NCBI GenBank assembly: GCA_022572725.1
Contig: JACZVJ010000022.1
Span: 1-34,048 of the forward strand
DNA: 34,048 bases
Reading direction: 5' to 3'
Origin: Nitrospinota bacterium
GTDB lineage: Bacteria > Nitrospirota > Nitrospiria > Nitrospirales > UBA8639
Shown: piece by piece, positions 16,166 through 24,103 of the stretch
Position numbering within the stretch: the stretch's first letter is position 1
Layout of the letters: every line of letters begins with the position of its first letter
Program-made: the position numbers and the translations under genes
The notes under the pieces: model-generated
Database searches by the model: none
What the model was told of the DNA's origin: nothing
The model's input: the letters and a program-made list of their open reading frames with translations, nothing else

Positions 16166-16726
16166 CTAAGGCTTAGGAGGTGTGCCCATCCTCTTTAACA
16201 AAATTGAAAACGGGGATCCAGCCTGAGCCTCTCGGCAGCGACACGAGCCTCGGTTAAGATCTTGCCCACAAACCTGGCAAAGGCCCCGGCATTCCAAGCT
16301 GCATAGTGTTTGCATGGGAACTGCCAGAATGACCTGCTCGTGGAGCATCTCAGCCAAATTAACCCGATTCGCAATAATAGTATAGCCTTCCGCTTCATCA
16401 ATATCACTGACTTCGTTATCCTGATCCGAACCCTTATTCGATCTGCGAAACTCTGGATCGCGGCTGTGATAATGTACGAGGAAAGGAATCTTTACAAAGT
16501 TTTTATAGTCTCCTAAGCACCGCACACATTCATACACCAGGGTTCCTTCGAGCTTTCCTCTTGCCCTGGCTCCAGTCCTAGTTTTAACAATATCTGCGGT
16601 GACCTTCAGGGCGCCTTGTATTTGAGGATCGTCCTTCCCAAACTCCAGGTCAGCCTGCCCCACCTCACAGGCAAGGTGAAGGCCTTCCTGAGGGATTTCA
16701 TTCAAATGCACGCTCAGCGAGGCCAT
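16166..16726 (-). CDS. YceD/DUF177 family protein
   Basis: This family sits upstream of rpmF in most bacteria and has been linked to 23S rRNA or L32 metabolism; its precise role is still poorly defined. The protein has VYECVRCLGDYKN in the middle and a C-terminal cysteine cluster, LCSLECRGLCQVCGQDLNRGSCRC, that may bind zinc. The length of 186 residues is typical. GGAGG lies close to the ATG. A 112-bp gap separates it from rpsR; I see no clear terminator there. Confidence 0.9.
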   Translation of the reverse strand: MASLSVHLNEIPQEGLHLACEVGQADLEFGKDDPQIQGALKVTADIVKTRTGARARGKLEGTLVYECVRCLGDYKNFVKIPFLVHYHSRDPEFRRSNKGSDQDNEVSDIDEAEGYTIIANRVNLAEMLHEQVILAVPMQTLCSLECRGLCQVCGQDLNRGSCRCREAQAGSPFSILLKRMGTPPKP

Positions 16727-16838
16727 CCTGGTACCTCCTCGCCAATATTTATGTGAATTGGGGGAAACGGGTCAGACTCGTGACACCGCCGAAGGTAGGG
16801 TATAAACCTCCACTTTCCTAAAGGAGTGTCAGGGTTTG

Positions 16839-17066
16839 TTATCGCTCCTCGGCAAATGCCAGTAATGCGATGCTTCGAGCCCTTTTTATGGCAACGGTCA
16901 GCTTTCGTTGATGCCGCATGCAGTTTCCAGATGTCCGTCTGGGAATGATCCGGCCACGCTCTGTAAGAAAACTTCGCAATAAGGCCACGTCCTTATAGTC
17001 GAGAGGGATCTTTTCATGACAGAATCGACAAACTCGGCGTCTCTGGAAAAATCGTCCGCGCTCCAC
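16839..17066 (-). CDS. rpsR: Ribosomal protein bS18
   Basis: bS18 binds the 30S platform together with bS6. The family core [25 protein letters not shown] and [18 protein letters not shown] is present. C13, C16, C49 and H52 form a zinc-binding set (CRFC, CMRH), so this is a zinc-containing form. It follows ssb by 23 bases. The usual next gene, rplI (bL9), is missing and yceD takes its place. Confidence 0.97.
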   Translation of the reverse strand: MERGRFFQRRRVCRFCHEKIPLDYKDVALLRSFLTERGRIIPRRTSGNCMRHQRKLTVAIKRARSIALLAFAEER

Positions 17067-17089
17067 TCTACGATCTCCTGACTACTAGG

Positions 17090-17482
17090 CTATGAATAAC
17101 CTTCCGATTCGTACCCTGGGTCGGCAGGGACCTCCCCTTCTGGACCCTGCCCCTGCTTTTTCGGAAGAAAGGTGACCGACTGAGCCACGACTTCATGTTT
17201 ACTCCGGCGTTGCCCATCGTCGGTTTCCCACCGACGCTGTTGAAGCCGTCCATCGATAATAGCCCCATCTCCCTTATTCAAATACTGGCCACAGTTCTCA
17301 GCCTGTTTCCCAAACACCACGATATCGATGTAACAGACCTCTTCCTTTTGTTCCTCAGCTTGGCGAAATCGGCGATTTATCGCTAAGCCGAAGTTGGCGA
17401 CCGGCGTTCCACTGGGGGTATATCGAAGTTCAGGATTCCTGGTCAGGTTGCCTATCAAGATAACTTTATTAAACCCCACCAC
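17090..17482 (-). CDS. ssb: Single-stranded DNA-binding protein
   Basis: SSB coats single-stranded DNA in replication and repair. Residues ~3-105 form the OB fold: NKVILIGNLTRNPELRYTPSG, FGLAINRR, CYIDIVVFGKQAENC, YLNKGDGAIIDGRLQQRRW. The protein is short (130 residues), has almost no glycine-rich linker, and ends ADPGYESEGYS. The acidic tip (consensus DDDIPF) that recruits partner proteins is absent. No other reading frame after the core restores it. The start is GTG at 17482 or 17479, inside the end of rpsF (14-base overlap), so translation is coupled. A second, canonical ssb elsewhere in the genome is possible. Confidence 0.95.
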   Translation of the reverse strand: MVGFNKVILIGNLTRNPELRYTPSGTPVANFGLAINRRFRQAEEQKEEVCYIDIVVFGKQAENCGQYLNKGDGAIIDGRLQQRRWETDDGQRRSKHEVVAQSVTFLPKKQGQGPEGEVPADPGYESEGYS

Positions 17483-17810
17483 TGCTTGACTCCGCCTTTC
17501 CGCTGGCCACCTCTAAGGGTTTCTCCTCCTCAACCCTTATCGTCAGGAACTTCAGGACCGAATCTTCCAGCCGATAGACCCGTTCTAACTGGCCCACGAC
17601 CATCCCCTCCGCCTCAAACTGAAGGAACAGGTAAGTACCCCGTCGATCATGTTGAATTTCATACGCTAATTTTTTCTTTCCCCAATTCTCAGCCTTGGCA
17701 ATAGTAGCCCCATTCCTTTCCAAAGTCGACTTCACTTTTTCAAGAATGGCGGTTACCTCTTCATCAGAAAGAGACGACCGTAGGATGCAAAGGGATTCAT
17801 AAAACGGCAT
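17469..17810 (-). CDS. rpsF: Ribosomal protein bS6
   Basis: bS6 is a 30S platform protein that pairs with bS18. The sequence has the family pattern YESLCILRSSLSDEEV at the start and AENWGKKKLAYEIQHDRRGTY and LEDSVLKFLTIRVEEE later. At 113 residues it is of usual size. It leads an rpsF-ssb-rpsR unit. The 120-bp leader after ychF holds TTGACA (17925-17920) with a poor -10 (TAGGTT) 18 bases away. In many bacteria this leader carries an S6:S18-binding RNA; I cannot confirm one here by eye. Confidence 0.97.
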   Translation of the reverse strand: MPFYESLCILRSSLSDEEVTAILEKVKSTLERNGATIAKAENWGKKKLAYEIQHDRRGTYLFLQFEAEGMVVGQLERVYRLEDSVLKFLTIRVEEEKPLEVASGKAESSSGGV

Positions 17811-17930
17811 ACAAAAACCCTCTCAGACCAAATAGAAATCCACCCAAACGCCGAGCGCCGATTCGCCCTTTAGTGGCCATGTCAAAAGAGGAGGGAACCT
17901 AACACAGCCCAAAAGGGACTGTCAATGAAG

Positions 17931-19022
17931 CTACACATTAAACCGGAAATACATGACGTCCCCGTCTTGCACCGCGTAATCTCGCCCTTCCAGCCGAATG
18001 AGTCCTTTCTCTCGCAACGCGGTGGAACTCCCATATTTCACAAGGTCCGGGTAGGCAAATACTTCCGCTCGGATGAATCCCCGCTGCATGTCAGAGTGGA
18101 CTTTCCCCGCGGCAAGTTGAGCGGGCATCCCTTTTGTAACGGTCCAAGCCCGTGCCTCTTCCTCCCCTACGGTAAAAAAGGTACTCAAGCCAAGCACTTC
18201 ATAGGCCGTAGCCCATAGCCGCTGAAGACCAGATTCCTTCAGACCCAGGTCCATAAAAAACTCCTCCCGATCGGATTCATTGAGGGTAGCCAATTCCGCT
18301 TCGATTTGCCCTTGGAGGACAATGGGCTTGCCCCCATTCTTCGCTCCATGTGTCAACACAGACTGGGCGAGTGGGTCATCGGCTCCAACTCCCTCGGGAA
18401 CGTTTGCCACATAGATTACCGGTTTATTGGACAGCAGCTGGTATTCTCTTAACCACTCACTTTCCTCAAGAGAAAAATTCTGGCGAGAAAGCCCCACTCC
18501 TTGATTCAGCAACTCTTCAAGCCTGCACACCAAGGAAAGTTCTTTTTGAGCGAGGCCTTCACCAGTTTTAGCCCGCCTTTCCAGTCGGTCCCGTCGCCGT
18601 TCCAGGGTTTCCAGATCGGCGAACACGAGTTCTGCCTCGATCACTGCAATATCGCGGAGAGGGTTGACTTCATCAATGACATGAACCACATTCGGGTCCT
18701 GAAAACACCGGACGAGATGAAGCAAAGCATCGACTTCTCGAATTTGTGCCAAAAACTGGTTGCCCAATCCTTCACCCCGGCTGGCCCCTTGTACGAGCCC
18801 TGCGATATCACGAACCTCAAGGGTGCTCGGGGTGATTTTCTTCGATCGAAAGATTTTCCCCAACTGAGACAAACGGGAATCGTAAACAGCGGATACCCCT
18901 ACATTGGTCTCAACTGTAGAGAAAGGATAGTTGGCCACGACACCTCTCGCACCAACCAGAGCATTAAAGACGGTGGTCTTCCCCACGTTCGGGAGCCCAA
19001 TCATTCCGCAACAGAGTCCCAT
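17931..19022 (-). CDS. ychF: Redox/stress-related GTPase-family ATPase YchF
   Basis: YchF is an Obg-related, ribosome-associated nucleotide hydrolase that prefers ATP. The P-loop GLPNVGKTT is at residues 9-17, followed by [12 protein letters not shown] and [17 protein letters not shown]. The specificity motif reads [10 protein letters not shown], the NxxE form of this family that replaces NKxD. A C-terminal TGS domain (about residues 280-363) ends [17 protein letters not shown]. The length of 363 is standard. It follows pth by three bases, the usual pth-ychF pairing. Confidence 0.97.
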   Translation of the reverse strand: MGLCCGMIGLPNVGKTTVFNALVGARGVVANYPFSTVETNVGVSAVYDSRLSQLGKIFRSKKITPSTLEVRDIAGLVQGASRGEGLGNQFLAQIREVDALLHLVRCFQDPNVVHVIDEVNPLRDIAVIEAELVFADLETLERRRDRLERRAKTGEGLAQKELSLVCRLEELLNQGVGLSRQNFSLEESEWLREYQLLSNKPVIYVANVPEGVGADDPLAQSVLTHGAKNGGKPIVLQGQIEAELATLNESDREEFFMDLGLKESGLQRLWATAYEVLGLSTFFTVGEEEARAWTVTKGMPAQLAAGKVHSDMQRGFIRAEVFAYPDLVKYGSSTALREKGLIRLEGRDYAVQDGDVMYFRFNV

Positions 19023-19025
19023 GGG

Positions 19026-19607
19026 TTACAGTTCGTCAACCTCCTTGTTCCGCTTATTAAACCTGTTCATGGCAACGACCGGACCCTGTGTGACCAGGCA
19101 TTCTGCTGCATCAACAGCCTGAGTCACCGCAGCTTCTATGTCCGAGGTTTCGGAGGGAAGGAATGGGGAAAGGACGTAATCAGCAGCCTCTTGACCGCCC
19201 AAAGGGCGGCCAACGCCCACTTTCAATCGGATAAACTCGCCGGTGCCGAGAGCAGTGACTATGGACCGGATGCCGTTATGACCACCCGATCCTCCACGAC
19301 GCTTTACCCGAATCAAGCCAGCTTCCAGATCCAGGTCATCGTGTACGACAATGAGGTGATTGAGATTGACTCCGAGCTTCCCAACCAGTTCCTGGACAAC
19401 CCCTCCAGCCAGGTTCATCCATGTTCGCGGCAACGCGAGTGTGACAGCTTCCTCGCCAAGCCAGGCTTCCCCGACCCGTGCAGCAAGGCTGGGGACTAAC
19501 TTGGCCGACCACTGGGAAGCAGCTTCTTCAACAACTTTCCAACCGATATTGTGACGAGTGGGACCATACCGCTTGCCCGGGTTCCCTAGCCCTATGATCA
19601 AATACAA
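19026..19607 (-). CDS. pth: Peptidyl-tRNA hydrolase
   Basis: Pth releases peptides from peptidyl-tRNA dropped by stalled ribosomes. The N-terminal IGLGNPGKRYGPTRHNIGW contains the substrate-binding Asn and the catalytic His (H19). VVHDDLDLEAGLIRVKRRGGSGGHNGIRS supplies the conserved Asp and the glycine-rich loop. The length of 193 is typical. It lies three bases after rplY and three before ychF, a tight translation-related unit. Confidence 0.97.
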   Translation of the reverse strand: MYLIIGLGNPGKRYGPTRHNIGWKVVEEAASQWSAKLVPSLAARVGEAWLGEEAVTLALPRTWMNLAGGVVQELVGKLGVNLNHLIVVHDDLDLEAGLIRVKRRGGSGGHNGIRSIVTALGTGEFIRLKVGVGRPLGGQEAADYVLSPFLPSETSDIEAAVTQAVDAAECLVTQGPVVAMNRFNKRNKEVDEL

Positions 19608-19610
19608 GGG

Positions 19611-20318
19611 TTATTTCTTGCCCTCACTTGATTTAGGAGGCGCGGGGGTCGGCTCGGCCTTCCCCTTTTCATCTTCCACTGGGGCCCCAGCTTCTACCGC
19701 GGGAGTCACTTCTGCTGGCTCACTCCCCAGCATAGCGGCTAGCTTGGCTTCGGTAATGGGTGCGGAGACATTGACGACCATGGCTTCCGGATCATCAAGG
19801 ATCTTGATCCCTTCACCTGGCTGCACCTCGCGAACATGGATCCCTTGCCCAATCCTGAGGGATGAGGCATCCACCTCAATTTGATTCGGGATCGCTCCCG
19901 GGAGGCACTCAATATGGAGTTCGCGGTGGATATGGTGAAGAACACCTTGATCCTGCCTCACTCCAATGGGCACATCTCCAACCAGATACACTTGGACTGT
20001 GACCCGAACCGGTTTATCCATCGACACTTCAAAAAAGTCCACGTGGAGAAGATGCCCTGTAATCGGATCAACTTGATAGTCCTGGATCACTGCCATTTGG
20101 TGTCGTTCTCCCCCCTCGTCCGTGACCCGAACTGAAATTAATCCCGTACTCCCAGCTTGTGCCAGCAGAATCCTTCGAACCGTTGCTGGGTCCATCACTA
20201 ACCGGAGCGATTTGCCCTGGCCATAGAGAACAGCCGGAATCTTACCATTTCGTCGCAGTTGCCGGGCTGCTCCCTTGCCCGCTACCGTGCGCACCTGTGC
20301 GTCCGCTTCAAATTTCAT
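19611..20318 (-). CDS. rplY: Ribosomal protein bL25 (long CTC form)
   Basis: bL25 binds 5S rRNA. Residues ~1-90 form the L25 domain (GKGAARQLRRNGKIPAVLYG, HLLHVDFFEV). A TL5/CTC-type C-terminal domain follows, and the protein ends in a low-complexity Pro/Glu/Lys tail. I choose the ATG at 20318 (235 residues) because GGGGGA lies just upstream. A GTG at 20330 would add four residues. It lies between prs and pth, a common order. The 120-bp gap to prs holds no clear terminator. Confidence 0.95.
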   Translation of the reverse strand: MKFEADAQVRTVAGKGAARQLRRNGKIPAVLYGQGKSLRLVMDPATVRRILLAQAGSTGLISVRVTDEGGERHQMAVIQDYQVDPITGHLLHVDFFEVSMDKPVRVTVQVYLVGDVPIGVRQDQGVLHHIHRELHIECLPGAIPNQIEVDASSLRIGQGIHVREVQPGEGIKILDDPEAMVVNVSAPITEAKLAAMLGSEPAEVTPAVEAGAPVEDEKGKAEPTPAPPKSSEGKK

Positions 20319-20450
20319 AGCTTCCCCCACATGCAGTTAGATTTATTCAACGAAAGCCCATATCCCCCCCCCAGGCCAGGGTCTTCTGCACAAGAAGGGG
20401 CACATGGGAGTCGTGTATTGTACCGCGTCTTAAAAGAGAATAAAAAGGTC

Positions 20451-21392
20451 CTACACGAAGAGCGAGGTGACGGACTGTTCTTGGTGAATGCGACTGATGG
20501 CTTCCCCCAGTAAGGGAGCCACTGAAAGAACCCGAATCTTAGGACACACTTGCTCCTTGCCGTGAAGCGGGATGGTATTCGTGACCACGACCTCGGTAAG
20601 GCAAGACCCTTGAATGCGTTCGATGGCAGGGCCAGAGAGGACCGGATGGGTACACACAGCCCACACCATTGAAGCCCCATTATCGGCACAGGCTCGAGCC
20701 GTCTCGACAATGGTGCCTGCGGTATCAATCATATCGTCCAGCAGAAGCGCATGCCGCCCTTGTACCTTACCGATGATATTCATCACCTGCGTCTGATTCG
20801 GTCCCTCCCGGCGCTTATCAATAATAGCCAAATTCGCCCCTAATCGCTTCGCGAACGCCCGGGCTCGCTCCACCCCGCCCGCGTCAGGAGAAACAACCAC
20901 CAATTCTTCAACACGGCCCTTCTTGACGTAATCCAACAGAATAGGCATGGCAAAAAGGTGATCCACCGGGATATCAAAAAATCCCTGAATAGGCCCGGCA
21001 TGCAGATCCATCGCGAGCACACGATGAGTCCCTGCCGCTGTGATGAGATCCGCCATGAGCTTGGCCGTGATGGGCACCCGGGGCTGATCCTTTCTATCCT
21101 GCCGAGCATAGCCAAAGTAAGGGATCACAGCGGTGATGCGGGCGGCGGAAGATCGTTTCAGCGCATCGATCATAATGAGTAATTCCATGATCGACGTATT
21201 CACCGGATGACAACACGACTGAATGACAAAGACATCGCCCCCCCGGACAGTTTCTTCAATTTGGACTCGGATTTCCCCATCACTGAACGTTGAAACGGTG
21301 GCCTTGGCCAACCCCATTCCCAAATACTCACTAATTTCCTGAGCAAGCTCCGGGTTAGAGTTTCCGGAAAAGATTTTAAGTTCACCGGCCAT
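20451..21392 (-). CDS. prs: Ribose-phosphate pyrophosphokinase
   Basis: Prs makes PRPP from ribose 5-phosphate and ATP for purines, pyrimidines, NAD, His and Trp. Expected motifs are present: [10 protein letters not shown] near residue 38, the flexible-loop segment [35 protein letters not shown] and the PRPP-binding [12 protein letters not shown]. The length of 313 is typical. It is followed by rplY-pth-ychF and preceded by ispE, a very common ispE-prs-rplY-pth order. Confidence 0.98.
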   Translation of the reverse strand: MAGELKIFSGNSNPELAQEISEYLGMGLAKATVSTFSDGEIRVQIEETVRGGDVFVIQSCCHPVNTSIMELLIMIDALKRSSAARITAVIPYFGYARQDRKDQPRVPITAKLMADLITAAGTHRVLAMDLHAGPIQGFFDIPVDHLFAMPILLDYVKKGRVEELVVVSPDAGGVERARAFAKRLGANLAIIDKRREGPNQTQVMNIIGKVQGRHALLLDDMIDTAGTIVETARACADNGASMVWAVCTHPVLSGPAIERIQGSCLTEVVVTNTIPLHGKEQVCPKIRVLSVAPLLGEAISRIHQEQSVTSLFV

Positions 21393-21447
21393 GGGGATGG
21401 TTCAAAAAAAAGAGAGTGAAAGCCTTGATCGGGAGGTCAGTCTGGAA

Positions 21448-21476
21448 TATTTAGGCCATTACCTCAAGGTTGTCAA
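21448..21476 (-). promoter_or_regulatory. Candidate promoter of prs
   Basis: The 213-bp ispE-prs gap contains, on the minus strand, a perfect TTGACA (21476-21471), a 17-base spacer and TAAATA (21453-21448), a weak -10; AATATT two bases further on is an alternative. It lies about 55 bases before the prs start. I see no tRNA gene, which is sometimes found in this gap in other bacteria. Confidence 0.45.
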
Positions 21477-21605
21477 CTGGAAGTCACCCTGGTCCCGTCA
21501 AGAGTTGTGTGCACATTCCAGAAGGGGTGCCTCCTCCCACGATTCGTTGAGGAAAAGCTTTGACATTCTGCCATGCCGACAAAACAGGAGGAGAAGGAGG
21601 TCATC

Positions 21606-22511
21606 TCAGGCTTGCACCCCCGGCGGGTCTCCAGAACTGACACGCACTAGGTAAGCGAGCCTTCCAGAAGTTCCACCGAGTCCCATCTTGGCCTTAACCG
21701 CAGCTTCTTCATGACGAAAGACCCCGAAGACCGTCGCACCGCTTCCAGAAACCAAAGCGCCTTCGGCTCCCGCCTTCAACAACCCTGATTTCACTTGGGA
21801 CAAAACAGGATACAAGGGTAGGAGAACCGACTCAAAATCATTCTCCATGAGCGGGATGATATCCTCCCACGACAAGGGCAAGGAGGGATCAATTCCACTG
21901 AGGCACCCCGGCAGAGGCTCCACAGATTTCCTGGCTCTATCCAAGTGTTGATAGGCGACTTGAGTGTCGATGGGAAACCCCGGATTCACCAACACAATCC
22001 ACCGCATGCCAGTAAGGCGGATCGGGACCACCTTTTGCCCCCACCCTTGAACGATGGCACTGGGGGGCGCAAAAAAAAATGGAATATCACTCCCCAAGGT
22101 TTGCCCGAGCGCGGCCATCTTTTCCCCTGACCATCCCAGGCCAAGAAGCCGATTGAGTCCTAACATGGTAGCCGCAGCATCGCTACTGCCACCACCCAGA
22201 CCGGCGCCAACAGGGATCTGTTTACGAAGCACGATGTCCACTCCGACTTTTGCCTCAACCTGATTCAGCATAAGCTCAGCGGCCCGGTGGACGAGATTCT
22301 CCCTGCCATCCGGCAAGCCCTGGCCTTGGCAAAGGAATGTGACCTTGTCGGAATGGGGATTCAGACGAATCTCCAATTCATCCTCGAGTTCAATGGTATG
22401 CATCAGAGACCACAAATTGTGATAGCCATTGGGGAGTCGATCCAATACTTTGAGGATCAGGTTGATCTTTGCAGGGGGTTGAAGGGAGACCATTGTGTTG
22501 CTATCTGCCAT
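21606..22511 (-). CDS. ispE: 4-diphosphocytidyl-2-C-methyl-D-erythritol kinase
   Basis: IspE is the GHMP-family kinase of the non-mevalonate isoprenoid pathway. It has PAKINLILKV with the active-site Lys near the start, and the ATP loop PVGAGLGGGSSDAA at residues 100-113. The C-terminal ALVSGSGATVFGVF motif is also present. The length of 301 is slightly above average. The ATG at 22511 is preceded by GAAGGA. Only 14 bases upstream begins the foldback element, so the native upstream region has been displaced and any promoter must lie within or beyond that element. Confidence 0.96.
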   Translation of the reverse strand: MADSNTMVSLQPPAKINLILKVLDRLPNGYHNLWSLMHTIELEDELEIRLNPHSDKVTFLCQGQGLPDGRENLVHRAAELMLNQVEAKVGVDIVLRKQIPVGAGLGGGSSDAAATMLGLNRLLGLGWSGEKMAALGQTLGSDIPFFFAPPSAIVQGWGQKVVPIRLTGMRWIVLVNPGFPIDTQVAYQHLDRARKSVEPLPGCLSGIDPSLPLSWEDIIPLMENDFESVLLPLYPVLSQVKSGLLKAGAEGALVSGSGATVFGVFRHEEAAVKAKMGLGGTSGRLAYLVRVSSGDPPGVQA

Positions 22512-22525
22512 TTGTTCCTTCGTAC

Positions 22526-22694
22526 CTAGGAGGCTGTCCCAGATTAGGTTGATCTACTACGGTTGCGCCGGATTTGGCCAGATTCTCCGATCCTTTTCGT
22601 TTAATAGATCCCACGATACGCTTCAAACGATCGAAAAATCTGCCTCAAACCGACACAACCTCGTGACGATCACTAATCTCGGACAGCCTCCTAG
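22526..22694. mobile_element. Foldback MITE-like element with terminal inverted repeats and CTAG ends
   Basis: Both ends carry CTAG (22526-22529 and 22691-22694), followed inward by matching terminal repeats. Each begins GAGGCTGTCC-N-AGATTAG and runs on to TGATC, with a 2-base insertion in the left copy. The interior also pairs: GGTTG, CGG, CAGATT and CGATC on the left match the reverse complement of the right half. The whole 161-bp body can therefore form one long imperfect hairpin. No coding capacity is present. CTAG could be a 4-bp target duplication of the YTAR type known for IS5-subgroup elements; that family assignment is inference. It sits between pilC and ispE. Confidence 0.75.
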
Positions 22695-22734
22695 CAGAAA
22701 AGGATGAATGGCATTCCAAAACTATCCTTTCCTG
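22695..22734 (-). repeat. Inverted repeat downstream of pilC, abutting the foldback element
   Basis: CAGAAAAGGAT (22695-22705) and ATCCTTTCCTG (22724-22734) form an 11-bp stem with one G-U and an 18-base loop. It starts directly after the element's right CTAG. On the minus strand it follows pilC and could act as a transcription-end or mRNA-stabilising hairpin, but no T-run follows. Before the insertion it would have lain close to the ispE ribosome-binding site. Confidence 0.5.
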
Positions 22735-22770
22735 TCTTGTCTCAGTAAACCCAAACCTGAGTCCCTTGTC

Positions 22771-23982
22771 TTACCCGAGAACCGACGCCATGGTAAAGAT
22801 AGGAAGATACATGGCGACCACGATAAACCCGATCCCGACTCCAAGCACGACGATGATAAGGGGTTCAATCAAAGTGGTGAGAGAAGCCACGGCCTCATTG
22901 ACTTCATGTTCGTAAAGATCTGCGATTTTCTCCAACATCGAGTCCAACGCTCCGGCTGACTCACCCACCGCGATCATGTGAGTGACCAGTGGTGGGAAAA
23001 CCCCACAGTTCGCCAGGGGCTCCGCGATCGTGTGGCCTTCACCAATGCTGATTCGCGCCTCGTTCAGCGCCTTCTCAATCACGATATGCCCCGAGGTCCT
23101 GGCCGCAATGGAAAGCCCCTCCAGAATGGGAACTCCGTTGCTTAACAACGAACTCAAGGTCCGGGTAAGCTGAACAACAGCAGACTTCCGAATAAGGTCC
23201 CCAACCAGGGGAATTTTCAAAAGCCATCGGTCCCAATACTCTCGTCCTTTCCCTGTTCCCCTGGCCCACTCTACCGCCAACCCCAACCCCCCAAGTAGGA
23301 CCAACAGGGACAAAAAATTGCCCTTGAGGAACAGGCTCACCTCAAGGACCACCATTGTCGGCCAGGGAAGTGCATTGCCAAATTCAGAGAACAGCGAGCC
23401 AAAGAGGGGGATAATCCCTATGAGCAGAAAGAGGAGCACAGCCACAGCGATCCCGAACACAACCACAGGGTAGGCCAGAGCGGACTTCACCCGTTGCTTG
23501 ATCTTCAGGTCATTCTCCAGGAGCTTGGCGAGCCTGGCCAGGACCGTATCCAACGCCCCTCCGGCTTCACCAGCCTCGACCATACTGACGTACCTATGGT
23601 CAAAAACCTTGTGATGAGACCGGAGTGACTCGGCCAACACACGGCCACCTTCCACCTGCAGACGCACGTCTTCCACCACAATGCGGAGGGTAGGATTTTC
23701 AGAATGGTTGGAAAGAATGTCCAAGCACCGGGCCAGAGGAATCCCTGCTTTAATCATCGCAGCAAATTGGAGGGTGAACACGACAAGGTCTTTCCCCTTT
23801 ACCCGGCCACCCCATGAAGAAGGAAACCACGCAACCCGGCGCCCTGGTTTTTCCCGAATGGAAGTCACCGCCACCTGTCGTTGTCGCAGAAGCCGGATGG
23901 CTTCTTGCTGATCCCTGGCGATTAACTCCCCACGCTGAATCACCCCTCGAACTGTTTTTCCCCGGTAGACGAAGACAGGCAT
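22771..23982 (-). CDS. pilC: Type IV pilus inner-membrane platform protein PilC (GspF family)
   Basis: PilC/GspF is the inner-membrane platform on which the pilus ATPases act. Two T2SSF repeats are visible, each with the LARCLDIL/PILEGLSIA type helix and the conserved G..G.L.....L pattern (EAGEAGGALDTVLARLA; GESAGALDSMLEKIA). Membrane segments lie near residues 165-195, 215-235 and at the C-terminus (LIIVVLGVGIGFIVVAMYLPIF). The length of 403 is normal. It is the third gene after pilB and pilT, 121 bases beyond pilT. A general-secretion GspF is the alternative, but the PilT neighbour favours a pilus. Confidence 0.93.
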   Translation of the reverse strand: MPVFVYRGKTVRGVIQRGELIARDQQEAIRLLRQRQVAVTSIREKPGRRVAWFPSSWGGRVKGKDLVVFTLQFAAMIKAGIPLARCLDILSNHSENPTLRIVVEDVRLQVEGGRVLAESLRSHHKVFDHRYVSMVEAGEAGGALDTVLARLAKLLENDLKIKQRVKSALAYPVVVFGIAVAVLLFLLIGIIPLFGSLFSEFGNALPWPTMVVLEVSLFLKGNFLSLLVLLGGLGLAVEWARGTGKGREYWDRWLLKIPLVGDLIRKSAVVQLTRTLSSLLSNGVPILEGLSIAARTSGHIVIEKALNEARISIGEGHTIAEPLANCGVFPPLVTHMIAVGESAGALDSMLEKIADLYEHEVNEAVASLTTLIEPLIIVVLGVGIGFIVVAMYLPIFTMASVLG

Positions 23983-24103
23983 CCAAAAATCCTATTGGGC
24001 AAAATCGTGTAGCCGTGATGAATAGATGGGATGGGGCAGAATGGGGGAAAAACCACAATTGCCTAACTTGACCAACCCCTCCACGGCCTACACCAACCTG
24101 CCC

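Noticed and set aside
18501-19499. Long plus-strand open frame of 332 codons
   Set aside because: Antisense to ychF and pth, both complete and conserved; no domain or start signal.
20259-20513. Plus-strand reading frame containing MQLDLFNESPYPPP in the prs-rplY gap, with a clamp-binding-like QLDLF motif
   Set aside because: Most of it is antisense to prs and rplY, there is no ribosome-binding site, and the proline run comes from a C-rich tract. The motif is likely chance.
21393-21605. A tRNA gene in the ispE-prs gap, as occurs in some other bacteria
   Set aside because: Neither strand shows a T-loop TTCRANY with flanking stems or an acceptor stem.
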